Assembly: GCA_036172665.1 (NCBI GenBank)
Contig: CM069873.1
Span: 30,496,001-30,560,000 of the forward strand
DNA length: 64,000 nt
Direction of reading: 5' to 3'
From: Prosopocoilus inquinatus
Taxonomy: Eukaryota; Arthropoda; Insecta; Coleoptera; Lucanidae
The notes beneath the pieces are model-generated. The model saw only the letters and a list, made by a program, of their open reading frames with translations, did not search any database and was not told the DNA's origin. Shown here piece after piece: positions 32,289 through 44,100 of this stretch. The position numbers were made by a program, and so were the translations under genes. Every line of letters starts with the position of its first letter. Position 1 is the stretch's first letter.

Positions 32289-33001
32289 AAGACGGAAGTT
32301 CTTTTGCAACCAGATTAATCCCCACTCTTCTTAAAATTTCAGTCCTGTGTCCTGAGATGTTTTGGTGCAACAACTGCGGAATTCAGTTTCAAACTATTCG
32401 AAACCAGATTCAAACTTTTAAGCCAAAGAAAGCATTTATACCCAACGATATCTTACGAATGCAGCCTTGTATTGCTGCCTGCAAAATTCCCTAGATCCTT
32501 CAGCAATTTATTGATTTTTCCAAATTATTATCTTTATTAATTTATATTTAATCTGTTTGATAAAGTGAAACATTATAAATAAAATACATGTGCAATTCGG
32601 AGTCACCAATTTTTGCCCATTTCTTGAACGTTAGAAAAAGATTGGCTAAACTTGCAATTTTCTGGTTGGTACACCTGCTATAGTTATGTTTCTTGCAGAT
32701 TTTTACACGTGTTTTAAAGAGAATTTTGCAGGTGTTTGCATCGTACAAGATGAATTACTTGGAATACAAGCGATTCCGGTTGTAGATTACATGTGTTTAT
32801 GAAGGCCTCACCATGCTAGTAAGTATTTTTAGGTTAAGTCAACTATTAGCCTGTTGATTGTACATTTGCATGGAATGTACTCTCTCGAAGGCAACTGAAA
32901 CTTAAAACAAATTGAGCATTCTTTATTGATGATAAAAACATGGGAAATTATTCTCATGTAGGAAAGCAGGATCAGTTTTATATTGTAGAGTTTAATGCTG
33001 A

Positions 33002-33157
33002 GTTTCCACACCTTCCGTATGGCATCCAGCATTCGAAATCCTTTTTGTGATTGGTTTATTTAAAATTTCCAAACATTGAAATATTCAGAAATTTAAAATC
33101 AACCAATCACAAATAGGAATGTGAATGCCGGATGCCGTATGCAGGAGGTGTGTAAAC
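33002..33157. repeat. MITE-like element with about 57-bp inverted termini
   Basis: The left arm (GTTTCCACACCTTCCGTATG GCATCC... TTTGTGATTGGTT) and the inverse of the right arm (GTTTACACACCTCCTGCATACG...) pair over about 57 bp with some mismatches. 156 bp long, non-coding. Confidence 0.65.
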
Positions 33158-33480
33158 CCTGTATTACTCTCGTTTCAACAATCTTCTTAACCAGTCAGGT
33201 ATATCTCCTGAGTTTGATATGATAGGAGATCTTGATTAAGTGGACCACTTTTAGCATCAGGCTATATGTTAATAAATGTGACAATCAATATTTTTAAACA
33301 TATTGCTCCACTTTACGCAGCAGGTGCACTTTGAATATTTTCAGTAACTCTTACATAAGGATAATACAGAACGAGCAGATCCCTAGATAGGAGAAAATTT
33401 GTGCTCTACAATTTGCAGTTAAACTTTGTTTGCACTTATGTTTAAAATAGTTTCTATTTTTTTTTAAATTTGGAAATAAT

Positions 33481-33565
33481 CCAGCATCCTCTGTACAGCT
33501 GTTAGAGCCCTATTTGAGGTCTCGTCAGTTGCTCGAGATTTCCACTGCAAACCAAAACAAATTGT
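33481..33565 (-). repeat. Diverged third copy of the hammerhead-like repeat
   Basis: On the minus strand this reads GCAGTGGAAATCTCGAGC, CTGACGA, a weakened stem II region with CAAATAGGGCTC, TAAC, then AGCTGTACAGAGGATGCT. It aligns with the copies at 8741 and 19137. The GAAA box and stem II are mutated, so it is an inactive relic just upstream of the ZCCHC7-like exon. Confidence 0.55.
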
Positions 33566-33890
33566 CCGAGGATATTCATTATCTTTTTAAAGATTAAATT
33601 TTGTAGTATACGCTCATATGATAATCACTTATCAAAGTAACACAATAGTATGCGCGATAGTGCAGTGTAGTGATCCCAACTTAATATTCTAGGTCACTTG
33701 GGGGTCATTCATATAAATGAAATAGCATTCAGTTGTGGTCAAAAAATATTAAACAAGTTCAAACTAGCTTTGAATATTGAAATATTGGGGTTCACCTTTA
33801 ATGTCTTAAAAAGTATAGTATTATTTAAATTTTTTCCTCAAACAGAAATTATGTTTTTAAAACTTTTCTGAAAATATTTAATTGTTTCAG

Positions 33891-36800
33891 AGTGAAGTAG
33901 ACATAGACCTTGAAGATCTGGAAGCTAGACTCTACAGTCAAGTCTACCACATAAGTTATGAAGAAAATCAGCAACTTGATAATTCAACGCAAAGAACAGA
34001 CAACTGTAATATACCAGATAGCCATTCAACACAAAGAACAGACAATTCTAATATACCAGATAACCAAGGCGGGACAAGATATTATAAAATGGTAAATTCT
34101 GTAAACCAAAATCAACAAATCCAGAGTAATACTTACAATTCAAGTTTGTTTATTCCATCGATAAATAGCTTTAATACAAATCAACATTTGCTCTCTGGAA
34201 CTTCTCTTACTGATAACTTAAGGCAAGTTCCGCCTTTAGTTCCTCAAGTTATTAACGTGTTAAATCCATTTAACAATATAGTAGTGTTACCACAAGCAAC
34301 TCCCCATTTCCTCAGAACGAATGCGTTACAGCCGTACATAAACAAAAATCTGGAAAAATTCTTGAAAAGGCAGAACTTACGGCTGAAGAGATCTATGCGG
34401 CGTAAAGTACAAAGGGAGCGAAGGCGAAGCGGGAAGTTAAATGTTTCACTGAATGAACCCAATTTTCAATCTACAATCCTTCAAATGGAGCCTCGATATG
34501 ACAAAAGTAATAATAAATCATCTGAAGTAAAAGATTGTAGCAACATAGCCACGCAAATTATCGATGAATCTGATAGTGACAACAGCTCTTGCATTGTGAT
34601 AAAGGATGAAAGTGGTTTAATAGTTTTAAGTTCAGATGAATCTGCTGACGGTGACACACCTAAAAATAAAAAGAAATTGAGAAATTTGGAAGACACCTCA
34701 AATGATCTCAAAAATAAAAAGATCGAAGCAAGTACAAATAAAACATTAAATGAGATTGATGATGATGTTATATTTATTGAACCGAAACCTGTTGAAGTTA
34801 TTGAGATTGATGTTGATCCTCCACAGAGCGTTGTAAATTTAAATGCAAAGTCTATAGCAGATGCTGACGCTTTCAAGTTGCAGGATACAGAAACATCATC
34901 GTCCAATTCCACAGGCAAAGCAAGAACTAAGCAGGGTATGACTAGTAAAGAACGCCGAGAATTACTTAATACCCCAGACTCGACCACGTCGAACGATTTT
35001 CTTGTTAATCCGTTGGAAGCAGCGCATATCAGATTTAATTTCGGCTTGCACGATTCCGATTTCTCCAATTCTCAGATCTTTTTAAAGCCGAAAAGTCACG
35101 CAGATGCTTATGAAACAGAGAGTAGTTGCAGTACGAGTGATATAAGCAGCACACCTATTAAAACCGCTTTGTTTAACGAAGTTGAATTTGAGACACCCAC
35201 CAAACAACTCTTTGACGACACAAACTTGGAGGGATTCGGGAATTACATAACGCCAAATCGCAGTATTCCTTCAATCTTGACCCCCGATTTCGAGCAGGTC
35301 AGTACAAGGATTTCAAAAGCCAAACGTGGTATACAGATTGACTCGGATTCAAGTTCAGAAAGCGACTTTGATGGCAGTAAGGCGTTATATCTTGATGCAA
35401 AGAAGACCAAGCAGGCCTTGCCGAATTTGTGTCCGATTGAGTTAGTTGATGCATCAAAAGGTAAAACAAATAAAGTAAAGAAGAAGAGGCTTTCGAATTT
35501 GCTAAACGATCAGAGTTCTATCAAACAGAGCAGTAATAAAAGAAAATCAAATTTCGAAGTAAGCGATGAAGATAAGAATGAAACACAGAAGAGAAGCAGA
35601 AATAAAAGTGATCAGGAGCAAAATCAGATTGATGGTGGTAGTGGCAGTGCGACAAGGAAATCCAATCAAAGTGAATCTAAAAGAAATAAAAGTAAGAAAG
35701 ATTTTAATGATAGTGATCATACCAAGGAAATTGTTGAGAAAGATGTGGAAGTAACTGACAATACTGAAGAGACAAAAGTAAAGGATAAACAGGAAGAAAT
35801 CAAGAATGCATTAACCGCAGACTCTGCAGACATCAATGATCAGGCTATTACTATCAATTCTGACACTGAAGAAATTGAATTTATTGAAAATGAAGTGGAA
35901 AGTTCAGGAGTCAAAGGGGGGATAGTCATCGAAAGTACTTTGGAAACTATGGTTTCCAAAAACTTTATAATACTGGATGAAACTGCTGATGAGGAAGATA
36001 GTAACGATGGTTCCTCGATTGTTTCGTGTCAAGGAGATTTCTCAGACTTTGAGGAGCTTGCAGATGACTTGACTTTGGCAAATTGTGAATCTAGGGCTAA
36101 ACATACAGTCCAGAGTAATGTACCTAAGAAGCACACAATGTTTGCTGACTATTGGAATGCCGACTCGGAAAAATTCCACAACCGCAGTTGGGGCTTGGAG
36201 AATTTCAGCGTGGAAGAAACTCAGAAATCCATGTCAGGTTAGAACTTCATCTATAAATTTTTAATTAAGTGAAGTTTGTATTAATTTCATTTAATATTTA
36301 AAATTATTGCTGAGTTTGCATATTTACTTTTTCTTTTTCTTAGGACTGATCTCTCCACTTGCTAATAAAGTTCCTAATAAAGCTATTTAGTGAATAAATT
36401 TATTAGGAAGTTGGAAAGACCTTGCCTTAGACAAATATCCTATTCTCTGCATAAAAGTAGAAATTTATTAAATTTGCTAGTTTTGCTTATTCTGGTTGTT
36501 GCATTTTTATAATGAATCAGATATGTATCGTCTTGTATAACACAATTTGACCAGAATCGAATTAATAGGTATATTCGTTTTAGATGACTTGGGTTGCCGC
36601 AAGTCACCTGTGTCAACAAAATGTGTATTCGTTTTAGATTTTCGGCATGCTGTATTTGACATTGGCATATTCGTTTTCATTGCCCCTACGACAACGCTGG
36701 TGTTGACACAGTAGCAATGACACTCCAGAGTAGGGTTTAGTTGCGTCAACACCAAAGTATTGTTTACTTAACCTTAATTTAATTATTTTTCAGTAAGGTC

Positions 36801-39324
36801 GGTGTTCATCACACAGAAAAATCTTTGTATGAATACAGTCGATGCATTTATTTATTTGAAAGATGCACACTTTACATTAATTCAAGCAATTTCTTGTTGA
36901 TTCAAACATTATTTTACTTGAATAGACTACATAATGTTTTTTTTTTTTTAAATAAATGAATACATTGAACGTATCCAAACGAACATTATGTTGATTTAAC
37001 ATTTTTCTTTTCTCTATGTACCAACTTGCCCATCACAAACTATTCGTTTTAGAGCAATTTCTGATGCAACCATAACTTGATCTAGATGGGCATCAGCTAC
37101 TTGACGATGACGCTATTGTGGCAAACCCAGCTTTTCTAAAACGAATATACCTAATATTAGACGATTAAGTTCGAATTTGGGCCGCAATAGCTTAGCTAGC
37201 AACTAGATGACTCAAGGTCGAATCCTGATTGCAGCAAAAATTTTTCTGCCAACATTTCTTCAAATTTACTTACATTTATTTGCACTAATTTGCAGAGCGT
37301 TCCCTGAAGTAACCGACAAATAATGAATTTAATCATGAAAATTAACATATCCGGAGTAAGTTTGTTGGTTACCTCAGAGAATACCCTCTATACTTTACCG
37401 TTTTAGTAATAATCAAACTGATTTTGTTAGATGACCCCGACTTGTGGAAGATAGTTGACCGCGATCGTGTTTTTGTTAGATTGAACGTTCCAAGAGGACA
37501 ACGGTGTCGCAGATGTAGAGAAGTAGGACACGTTGCGTTCAAATGCAAGAACAAACCGGCCATTCCAAGCTGCACTCTCTGCGGAGAAAAAGGTCACCTT
37601 GAAGCTCGCTGTCCCAATGCACTATGCACAACGGTACTCTACAGTCTTCAAATCAAACGTCTTTCTAAAAATTTAATCAAATTTGCTTTACAGTGTGGCT
37701 ATCTGGGACATTACTCCACATATTGCAGTAACTGTGTTTATTGGAAGAACTTCCAGTGTAACATTTGTAAGCTTTTTGGGCATTTTGATTGGGGTTGCCC
37801 GGATTTGTGGAGACGATATCATCTTACTGTAAGTTAAATTAATTTTTTCTTAGAGAAAGAAACTGGTTTTTGTGTGTATTGTAGACAAAACCTGGCCCGA
37901 TTGTTGTGCCCGAGAACTCACGAGGCAAATTATTTCAAGATAAATGGTGCTGCAGCTGTGCCAAATTTGGACATTACGAACAAAATTGCAGATATGCCAA
38001 CCGAACACATTTTCCCACAGTTTCAGAAATCAAAGAGTATATCGATGTTTATAATTTTCCAAAGACTCAGCCAACTATTACGTTGAGCGAAAGCATAGAA
38101 GAAAATAATAAACAAAACGCCAAAGAAAGTTGTATCCGACAAGAAGAAAGTAAGCAAGTTGAAGAAGCAACAAACAATAATATAGAAATGCGAGTATCAA
38201 AGGAAAGGGATGTTATTGTGGTAGATGAAGTTGACGATTGCGACCAAAACAAAGTAACTTATCCCCCAGAACACATGATTCCTTCATATTTCCAACAACA
38301 ACTATCTTATTTAAAATTGGGGAAAACGAGTACCCCAGAAAGTAGAAGTAAAAGTGAGAATACATCGAATACTTTGGCTTTAATTACTCACAGTTCCTTG
38401 AACTCAGAGAAAGAAACAATAAAAAAATTAAGTTCTGGTGAAGTTCACTCAAAAAGAATCCTCCTACTTGCACATAAGTACGCGTACCTCAACAGCTGCA
38501 GAGGACAAGAATTTATAAATAAAATTAAAGCTAGGAGCAGCGTAAATGTAATCATTAAAAGAAGTGCACCCGACTCTGTTGAGGTTGGCGTCGTGAATTT
38601 ACGCGGAAGTGAAAAAGAAGTTGATGCCATCAACAATGAATTTAACAATTTCTTGCATGACGTCTCAACGATTAACATTCGAATAATCCCCAAAGACTCC
38701 GATCTACTCTACACGTTCTTATTTAAATCACTCAGGCAATTACGTCTCACACAAGGCAACTCCAAAGTTCTGCTCGACTCGATCTTGATTAAGAAACAGA
38801 AACTATTTGCTTCAGGAAATAAAGACTGGAGAAGCAAATCGGCTATATTAACAATGTACCACAGATTAAATATTTTGTTGTTCGGTAGGTGCAAGCTGGA
38901 GCACGGAGAAAAACACTTGGCAAAGCTGGAGTCATGGCTGGAATCGACGAAAAACAAACATTTTGTTGTCACCCTGTCAGATAGGTTTGATATTTATGAG
39001 GCTTACATGTACATTTATAAATCATTGCGATCCGATGATGAATATGCAAGTCTTTGCAGGAATGTGAATTATCACATTGGCATTGAAAAACCAAATGTGG
39101 TTGATGGAATGAGCAGAAAGCAACGCTTGCATTTCAGCAAGAAAATTAAAGAGATCATTAAGAATTGTAAGAAATACAATTTAAAGGATGAGTTGCGACA
39201 GGTTACCAACATACAGGCCGCTGTTTACAAATCGGACTTCTCCAGGTCTAGCTATCAAGACTTTCTAAGATATGTTAGTTATTTCACGAAATATTTTTGT
39301 AATTTTAGAAATTCTAAAATATAA
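33891..39324 (+). CDS. Zinc-knuckle protein, ZCCHC7/Air1-Air2-like (5' exon missing)
   Basis: Visible exons: 33891-36237, 37431-37633, 37694-37828 and 37885-39324. The first begins at an acceptor (GTTTCAG) with SEVDIDLEDLEARLYSQVYH, a block shared with the ZCCHC7 N-terminus; its start codon lies in an unidentified upstream exon. The long first exon (782 codons) is acidic, low-complexity and contains SUMO-interaction-like patches (IVLSSDES, VIFIEP). Exons 2-4 encode a chain of CCHC zinc knuckles: CRRCREVGHVAFKC, CTLCGEKGHLEARC, CGYLGHYSTYC, CNICKLFGHFDWGC and, after TTKPGP, CCSCAKFGHYEQNC. The TKPGP motif after the WRRYHLT segment is diagnostic. ZCCHC7/Air proteins are RNA-binding subunits of nuclear TRAMP, which feeds RNAs to the exosome. 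The tail of about 300 residues after the knuckles is unlike vertebrate ZCCHC7 as I know it. AATAAA lies at 39475. Confidence 0.85.
36348..36420. repeat. Small foldback element, copy B
   Basis: GATCTCTCCACTTGCTAATAAAGTT at the left pairs with AATTTATTAGGAAGTTGGAAAGAC at the right. A longer relative sits at 49400-49528. Confidence 0.65.
37179..37320 (+). repeat. Probable tRNA-derived SINE fragment
   Basis: GGGCCGCAATAGCTTAGCTAG (A-box-like) is followed by GGTCGAATCCTGATTGCAGC (B-box-like). The outer GCCGCAAT pairs with ATTGCAGC as an acceptor-like stem. The anticodon arm is degenerate, so this is not a functional tRNA gene. The 3' end and any target duplication are not resolved. Confidence 0.5.
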
Positions 39325-39586
39325 AATAGGTGTGAGTCGACGAAGCATTTGACGTTCTTCAATCGTTTCTATTTATTCATTGAGTATTATTAGTGTTCAG
39401 CTTGTTTAATTTTGGTTATCAAATTTTAATTTCTGTTGTTTATAAGAAATAGAGTATTTTTTTCTTTTGACATTAATAAAAAGTGAAGATTTCTTGGGAG
39501 TGCTTTTTTAAATGCTTTCCTCCCAGTCGCTTCTCTGGCATAAAATAGATTTCTTGCATTTTTCTTCATTAATGGGCATGTGGATA
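39325..39586. other. 3' flank of the ZCCHC7-like gene
   Basis: Contains AATAAA at 39475-39480, about 150 bp beyond the stop, the best poly(A) signal candidate for this gene. No other feature. Confidence 0.5.
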
Positions 39587-40583
39587 CAGGGTTCCCACTC
39601 GCTAGAAAAATGTAGGGAATTGAGCAAAGGTTCACAACGTCGGAGAATTTGCTTGGTTTAATGTAAAAGTTGGTGACATTAATTGAAGGATGGAAATTTA
39701 ATTTCTAAAATGAGAAAAAAAAAGATGTTTTAAATATTAAAAAAGAGTAGAATTGCTTGATCCAGGCGAATTGTGAAAGAGATTCTACTGTGATACTGTG
39801 ATTAGAAATAAAAAAGGAATGGTTAATTAACAACTCATTAAGTTTTGTTTGACTGTGACTAATTATATTAACGTTTTAATGTTAATGTAAAAATCAGTGA
39901 AATTAATTAAAGAACTAGAAACTTTTCTAAAATGAGAAAAAATAAAATAAAAGTTGTCTTAAATATATAAAAAAAAAATACAATTACTTAATCTAAGTGA
40001 ATTGTGAAACAGTTTATCACGTTTTTAACAAAAAAAAAAATCTTTTTGGAGTTCTCCAATCTAGGCAACTATACAAATGACTGTGTTAATTTGGTTGCCT
40101 ATACTAAGAGTTCTTGTTTACAATAAATACTAATTCATTTTTTAAACGAACAGGGGGTCTCTTCTATATCAAAACCGTTAAATTTAAAGGGGTGTTAAAT
40201 TTTGTTGCTATGGCGACAACCAATCATGGAACTGTATTTTAAATTTTAAAAGACCTCTAAATTTTAACAGCCCGTTAAAAAGTTACAGAATACGCCCCCA
40301 GGCATGTCATTAAAATTAATTATTTATAAATTTTTAACGGTATTTTCTCCACAATACTCGTGATAATAAAAAATAATAAATTATAATTTTTCAACAGGAT
40401 GACGAAATGTTCATTACAAAAACAGTTTGTTTATGTTTAGAGAAAAACAAATGAACATGGCCTAATTGTGATATAGACTGAATTTGTATTTTTTTTAATT
40501 GGACACTGTATATTTATACACATTTAGATTTTAAATTTAATTCTAGTGTGTTATTGTCTAAATAATGTATACATAAAATAAAT

Positions 40584-41760
40584 ACCCAAGCAACAAGCAC
40601 TCGTTTTTATCTCGTCAAAATTGGTCAATGACGTCGAATGACCAGTTTTAAACGTCATTTTTTCGTAAAAATTTTATTTAAAATTTGACGTTTATAAATC
40701 ACGTGAATAGAACGTCACATTAATAACATAAACTTGACACTAATTTAAAAAGTTTCGTTTCGATAATAAATTTAATTATAGATTTGACAAGATATTAGAT
40801 TTTGTAGGAAAATATAAATTATAAACATGATTGAATTTATTAATTAATACCATTTTAATACATAAGAAATTTACTAGACTTCTGTTACGGGGTTTGCGAC
40901 GCATGCGCCGACACTCGATATTGGGACATTGTTCTTGTGTATCGTAGTCGTAGTGCCCGTGGTGCTTAAGTTTTGTGCAGTTCGTTTTTAAGCGTTAATT
41001 TATTTTGTATTAACTAACTAATCCACTTGTACGTGTACTTACTTTAGGTATTTATTGTTTTAGTTATTAGCAAACTGTGTAAAGTAGGTGGGTATTGGTA
41101 ACTTATATTTCATAACCTGTTATATTAATATTTTAACGGTCCTTGAAATAGGACTTGGGCATTTTTCTTTTTCATTTTCTTAATTCAATTCTTTTATTTC
41201 ACTATAGAGTAGAATCAAACTGTTTAGTAAAGGCTTTTTATTTTATTTTTATTTAGAATTTTACAAAATATGTATGAATTTATTTAAAATATTATTTATT
41301 TATTGTTCGTAGGTATGTGTATACATATGTACAGATATTTGAATAAAAATTAAAATATGATTTAGTTTTTCGGTTACTTATGCGTCATAGGTAATACAAT
41401 TAAAAATGACGTCAGAAATACACGACTGATTGACGTACAACAACGACGTCGCCGGGCTGTGACTTTTGCTCGTCATTTTTACGTCTTTAATATGTCATTG
41501 ACATTGGTCATTCGACGTAAACGATAACCAATTTTTGACATGAAAAAGACGACACCTTGCTGCTTGGGTTATGCGTCATAGATAATACAATTAAAAATGA
41601 CGTCAGAAATACACGACTATTTGACGTACAAAAATGACATCGCCGAGCTGTGACATTTGCCCGTCATTTTTACGTCTTTAATACGTCATTGACATTGGTT
41701 ATTCGACGTAAACGATGAGCAATTCTTGACGTGAAAAAGACGACACCTTGCTGCTAGGGT
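40584..41760. mobile_element. TIR element with duplicated right end
   Basis: The left end ACCCAAGCAACAAG and the right end CTTGCTGCTTGGGT (ending 41569) are inverted repeats. The last 190 bp is then repeated in tandem (41380-41569 and 41570-41760): both units share ATGCGTCATAG-TAATACAAT, GACGTCAGAAATACACGACT and GACGACACCTTGCTGCT-GGGT. CGTCA/TGACG motifs are unusually frequent. No transposase frame is present. Confidence 0.7.
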
Positions 41761-41870
41761 AGTAGTCGAGATATTCCTATTTAATGTTATTGTTCAACTT
41801 TCTACGAATGAAGATCGACTCTTTTTAATATCTTTAAAAAACTTTCATTTATTTCTCTTAAAATTTACTG

Positions 41871-43483
41871 GCTGGGCCAATAGTGCGTATTAGGTAGGTA
41901 GCGCCTATATTAATACAGATTTTTACAATTATACAGAGTGTTCCGTGTGGCTGTGCCAGACCAAAGTTATGTTTTTTTTTAATGGAACATACTGTATATT
42001 ACGGTTTATTTCGATTCGTCTTTATGACATCACAGACAATATACATACTTTTTTTATTTTATTATTATAATTTTTATTTTACCAACATTGCCTGATTATT
42101 TTAAGTAAGATTAAGTAACGCTAATGAATGCAACAAACGACAATAACAATACCAATGAAAATAACTGTAAAATTATAACCATAATAATAATAATAATAAT
42201 AACTGATTTAATATTAGTAACAACATAGAAAATTTTCAAAATGATAACCGTGGTGCTCTTCACATCGTTTTCTATGACAAGGAGATTGATTCACATTTAA
42301 ATCAACTGTTATAGTTATTTATATTATTACTGTTATTTTTACTGGTATCTTTATTGGTACCTTTACTGGTATTGTTATTGTTGTTGGGTGTTATCTTATT
42401 TAAAGCAATCAGATAGTGTCGATAAAATTAAAATTAAAACTTTAGGAGTTAAGCATTAGTTAAAAAAGGCAACGGAATTGACTCTTGAAGGAGGGGGGGG
42501 GGGCATCTTCAGGCGTGGATTCGATCCCCACTGCCAGTGCATGTTCTATGTGAGAGATGGAATTTTCATCTGTCGGTTATTGTTCGGTTGAATTTGCTTC
42601 GAACTGGTGTTTCTGCATTTCCCTGGTTTGCATGTAGTAAGTTGGTCGCAGTCACAGTTAATGATCATAATTACTAACCATTACTTTGCGACAAACCAGA
42701 AAGCTTTGAGCTAGGGTGGCATTAAATAAAAGTATGTATACGGTTTTTTTATGTTATAGATCAAATAAATGTAAATTCTTAACACACTAAAAAGTACAAA
42801 CAGTCTCAATACGGATTTTTTAATTAAAATCAACTAAATTATAGACAAGATATTCCATTAGAAGATGGAATAATGCTGTTTTATCAATTTACAAATTTGA
42901 CATCTTACTGCGTGTAGGCTTGTTGTGTAACACATACTGAACCCTATATCATTGTAAATCTTAAAAAAAGACCTATTAAATTCAGTCATAAAATATAGGG
43001 TGTTCCATTTAAACTAACCGAGTAAAATAAACATCGGAGTTATGAACCACCCTGTGTAAAATAATAGGAATATGTTCGAGATGGAAATTGTTTTCTGTTA
43101 CATAGAGGTTATGTAATGTTACTGTAAAATTTAAATGCCGAAATTTAATAAACATCTAATCTCTAAAACATCAATACCATTTTTTTACATTGAAATGTCA
43201 ATATCTCAAAAACTGTTAGGTTTAGGTACATAATATCCTTATAATAAATTTATTTACTCTTAAAGGCGAATCGAAGTAAATCATAATATACGGTAAGTTC
43301 CATTAAAAAAAAAAAAAAACATAACTTTGGTCTGGCACAGCCACACGGAACACTTTGTATAACTGTAACTAATTTTAAATCATGCATCTGTACTATAGGT
43401 AAGTAATAATGAAACCAGATTTTAAAACTCTGTATTAATATAGGCGGTATCTACCGAATATGCACTATTGGCCCACCCTGTAT
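41871..43483. mobile_element. Large foldback element, about 1.6 kb
   Basis: The arms (41871-42040 and about 43245-43483) are inverted copies: TGGGCCAATAGTGC, GCGCCTATATTAATACAGA, AGTGTTCCGTGTGGCTGTGC CAGACC (in two blocks), an A/T homopolymer and TGGAACATACTGTATATT. The interior holds an AAT microsatellite (42180-42203), a poly(G) run near 42495 and a B-box-like GGATTCGATCCCCACTGCC near 42515. No coding sequence. Confidence 0.7.
42500..42720 (+). repeat. Possible SINE fragment with a B-box-like motif
   Basis: GGCGTGGATTCGATCCCCAC (RNA polymerase III B-box-like) is followed by a body of about 200 bp. The upstream A-box region is replaced by a poly(G) tract, and no target duplication is visible, so this is tentative. 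Confidence 0.3.
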
Positions 43484-44100
43484 ATTTCATATAAATATAT
43501 ATAAAATTGTTTAAACATGTAAAAATGTGAAAAGTTGCGTAATTACAGACAGTTTTTTGATGAAACGTCAGGGAAAACCTGAAACAGTCGGGGAATTTGC
43601 TTGTTTTAACATAAAAGTCGGTGAAATTAATTGAAGAACTGGAAATTTGAATACATTTGTTTTCTAAAATGAGAAAAAAATAAAAGTTTCAAATATTAAA
43701 AAAGTTAGTAGAATTGCTTAATTTAAGTAAATTGTGAAAAAGTTTATTACCTTTTTAAAAAACAAAAAATCTTTGATTGTCTTCAATGTAGGCAACTATA
43801 CAAAACGAGTGGATCAATTAGGTTGCCTTCTCGTTTTCCGAAAATTCTAATTTATAATTTTTTAAACGAATAGGCATCATTAAAATTAATTGCTTATGAT
43901 TTTTAAAGGTCGGTAATTCAACAATTTTCTCCATAATACATATGAAGATAAAAAATAATAAATTACCTTCAGGAAAACATTGTTTAAACATGTAAAAAAT
44001 AGGAAAGTTCTATAATTGCAGTCGAAAGTTTTCTGATGAAAAATCAGTGACGATCTGGAAAAATTGGGAATATTTCAATGAAAATAAGCTGGAAACCTTG

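Larger units (their letters stand above)
36238..37430 (+). other. Intron 1 (visible) of the ZCCHC7-like gene, with insertions
   Basis: This 1193-bp intron (CAG|GTTAGA...TTTTGTTAG) is far longer than the 50-60-nt introns that follow. It holds a small foldback element at 36348-36420 and a tRNA-like SINE head at 37179-37240, so insertions explain at least part of its size. Confidence 0.7.
39587..44100. mobile_element. CAGGGTTCCC-type repeat complex split by nested elements
   Basis: The complex opens with CAGGGTTCCCACTCG (39587) and closes with GGAAACCTTG (44100). Its outer parts, 39640-40110 and 43585-43860, are homologous to each other: both contain GGAATTTGCTTG, AATTAATTGAAG, CTAAAATGAGAAAAA, GAATTGCTTAAT and TAGGCAACTATACAAA. 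The middle is occupied by two younger inverted-repeat elements (40584-41760 and 41871-43483). A second complete-looking copy of the same family is at 53979-55537. Non-coding throughout. Confidence 0.6.

Noticed and set aside
33882..33890. TTG at 33882 as the start codon of the long acidic frame
   Set aside because: These bases are part of an intron acceptor (TTGTTTCAG); the frame is an internal exon.
43550..43600. GATGAAACGTCAG motif as a hammerhead
   Set aside because: No stem II lies between the two core boxes.
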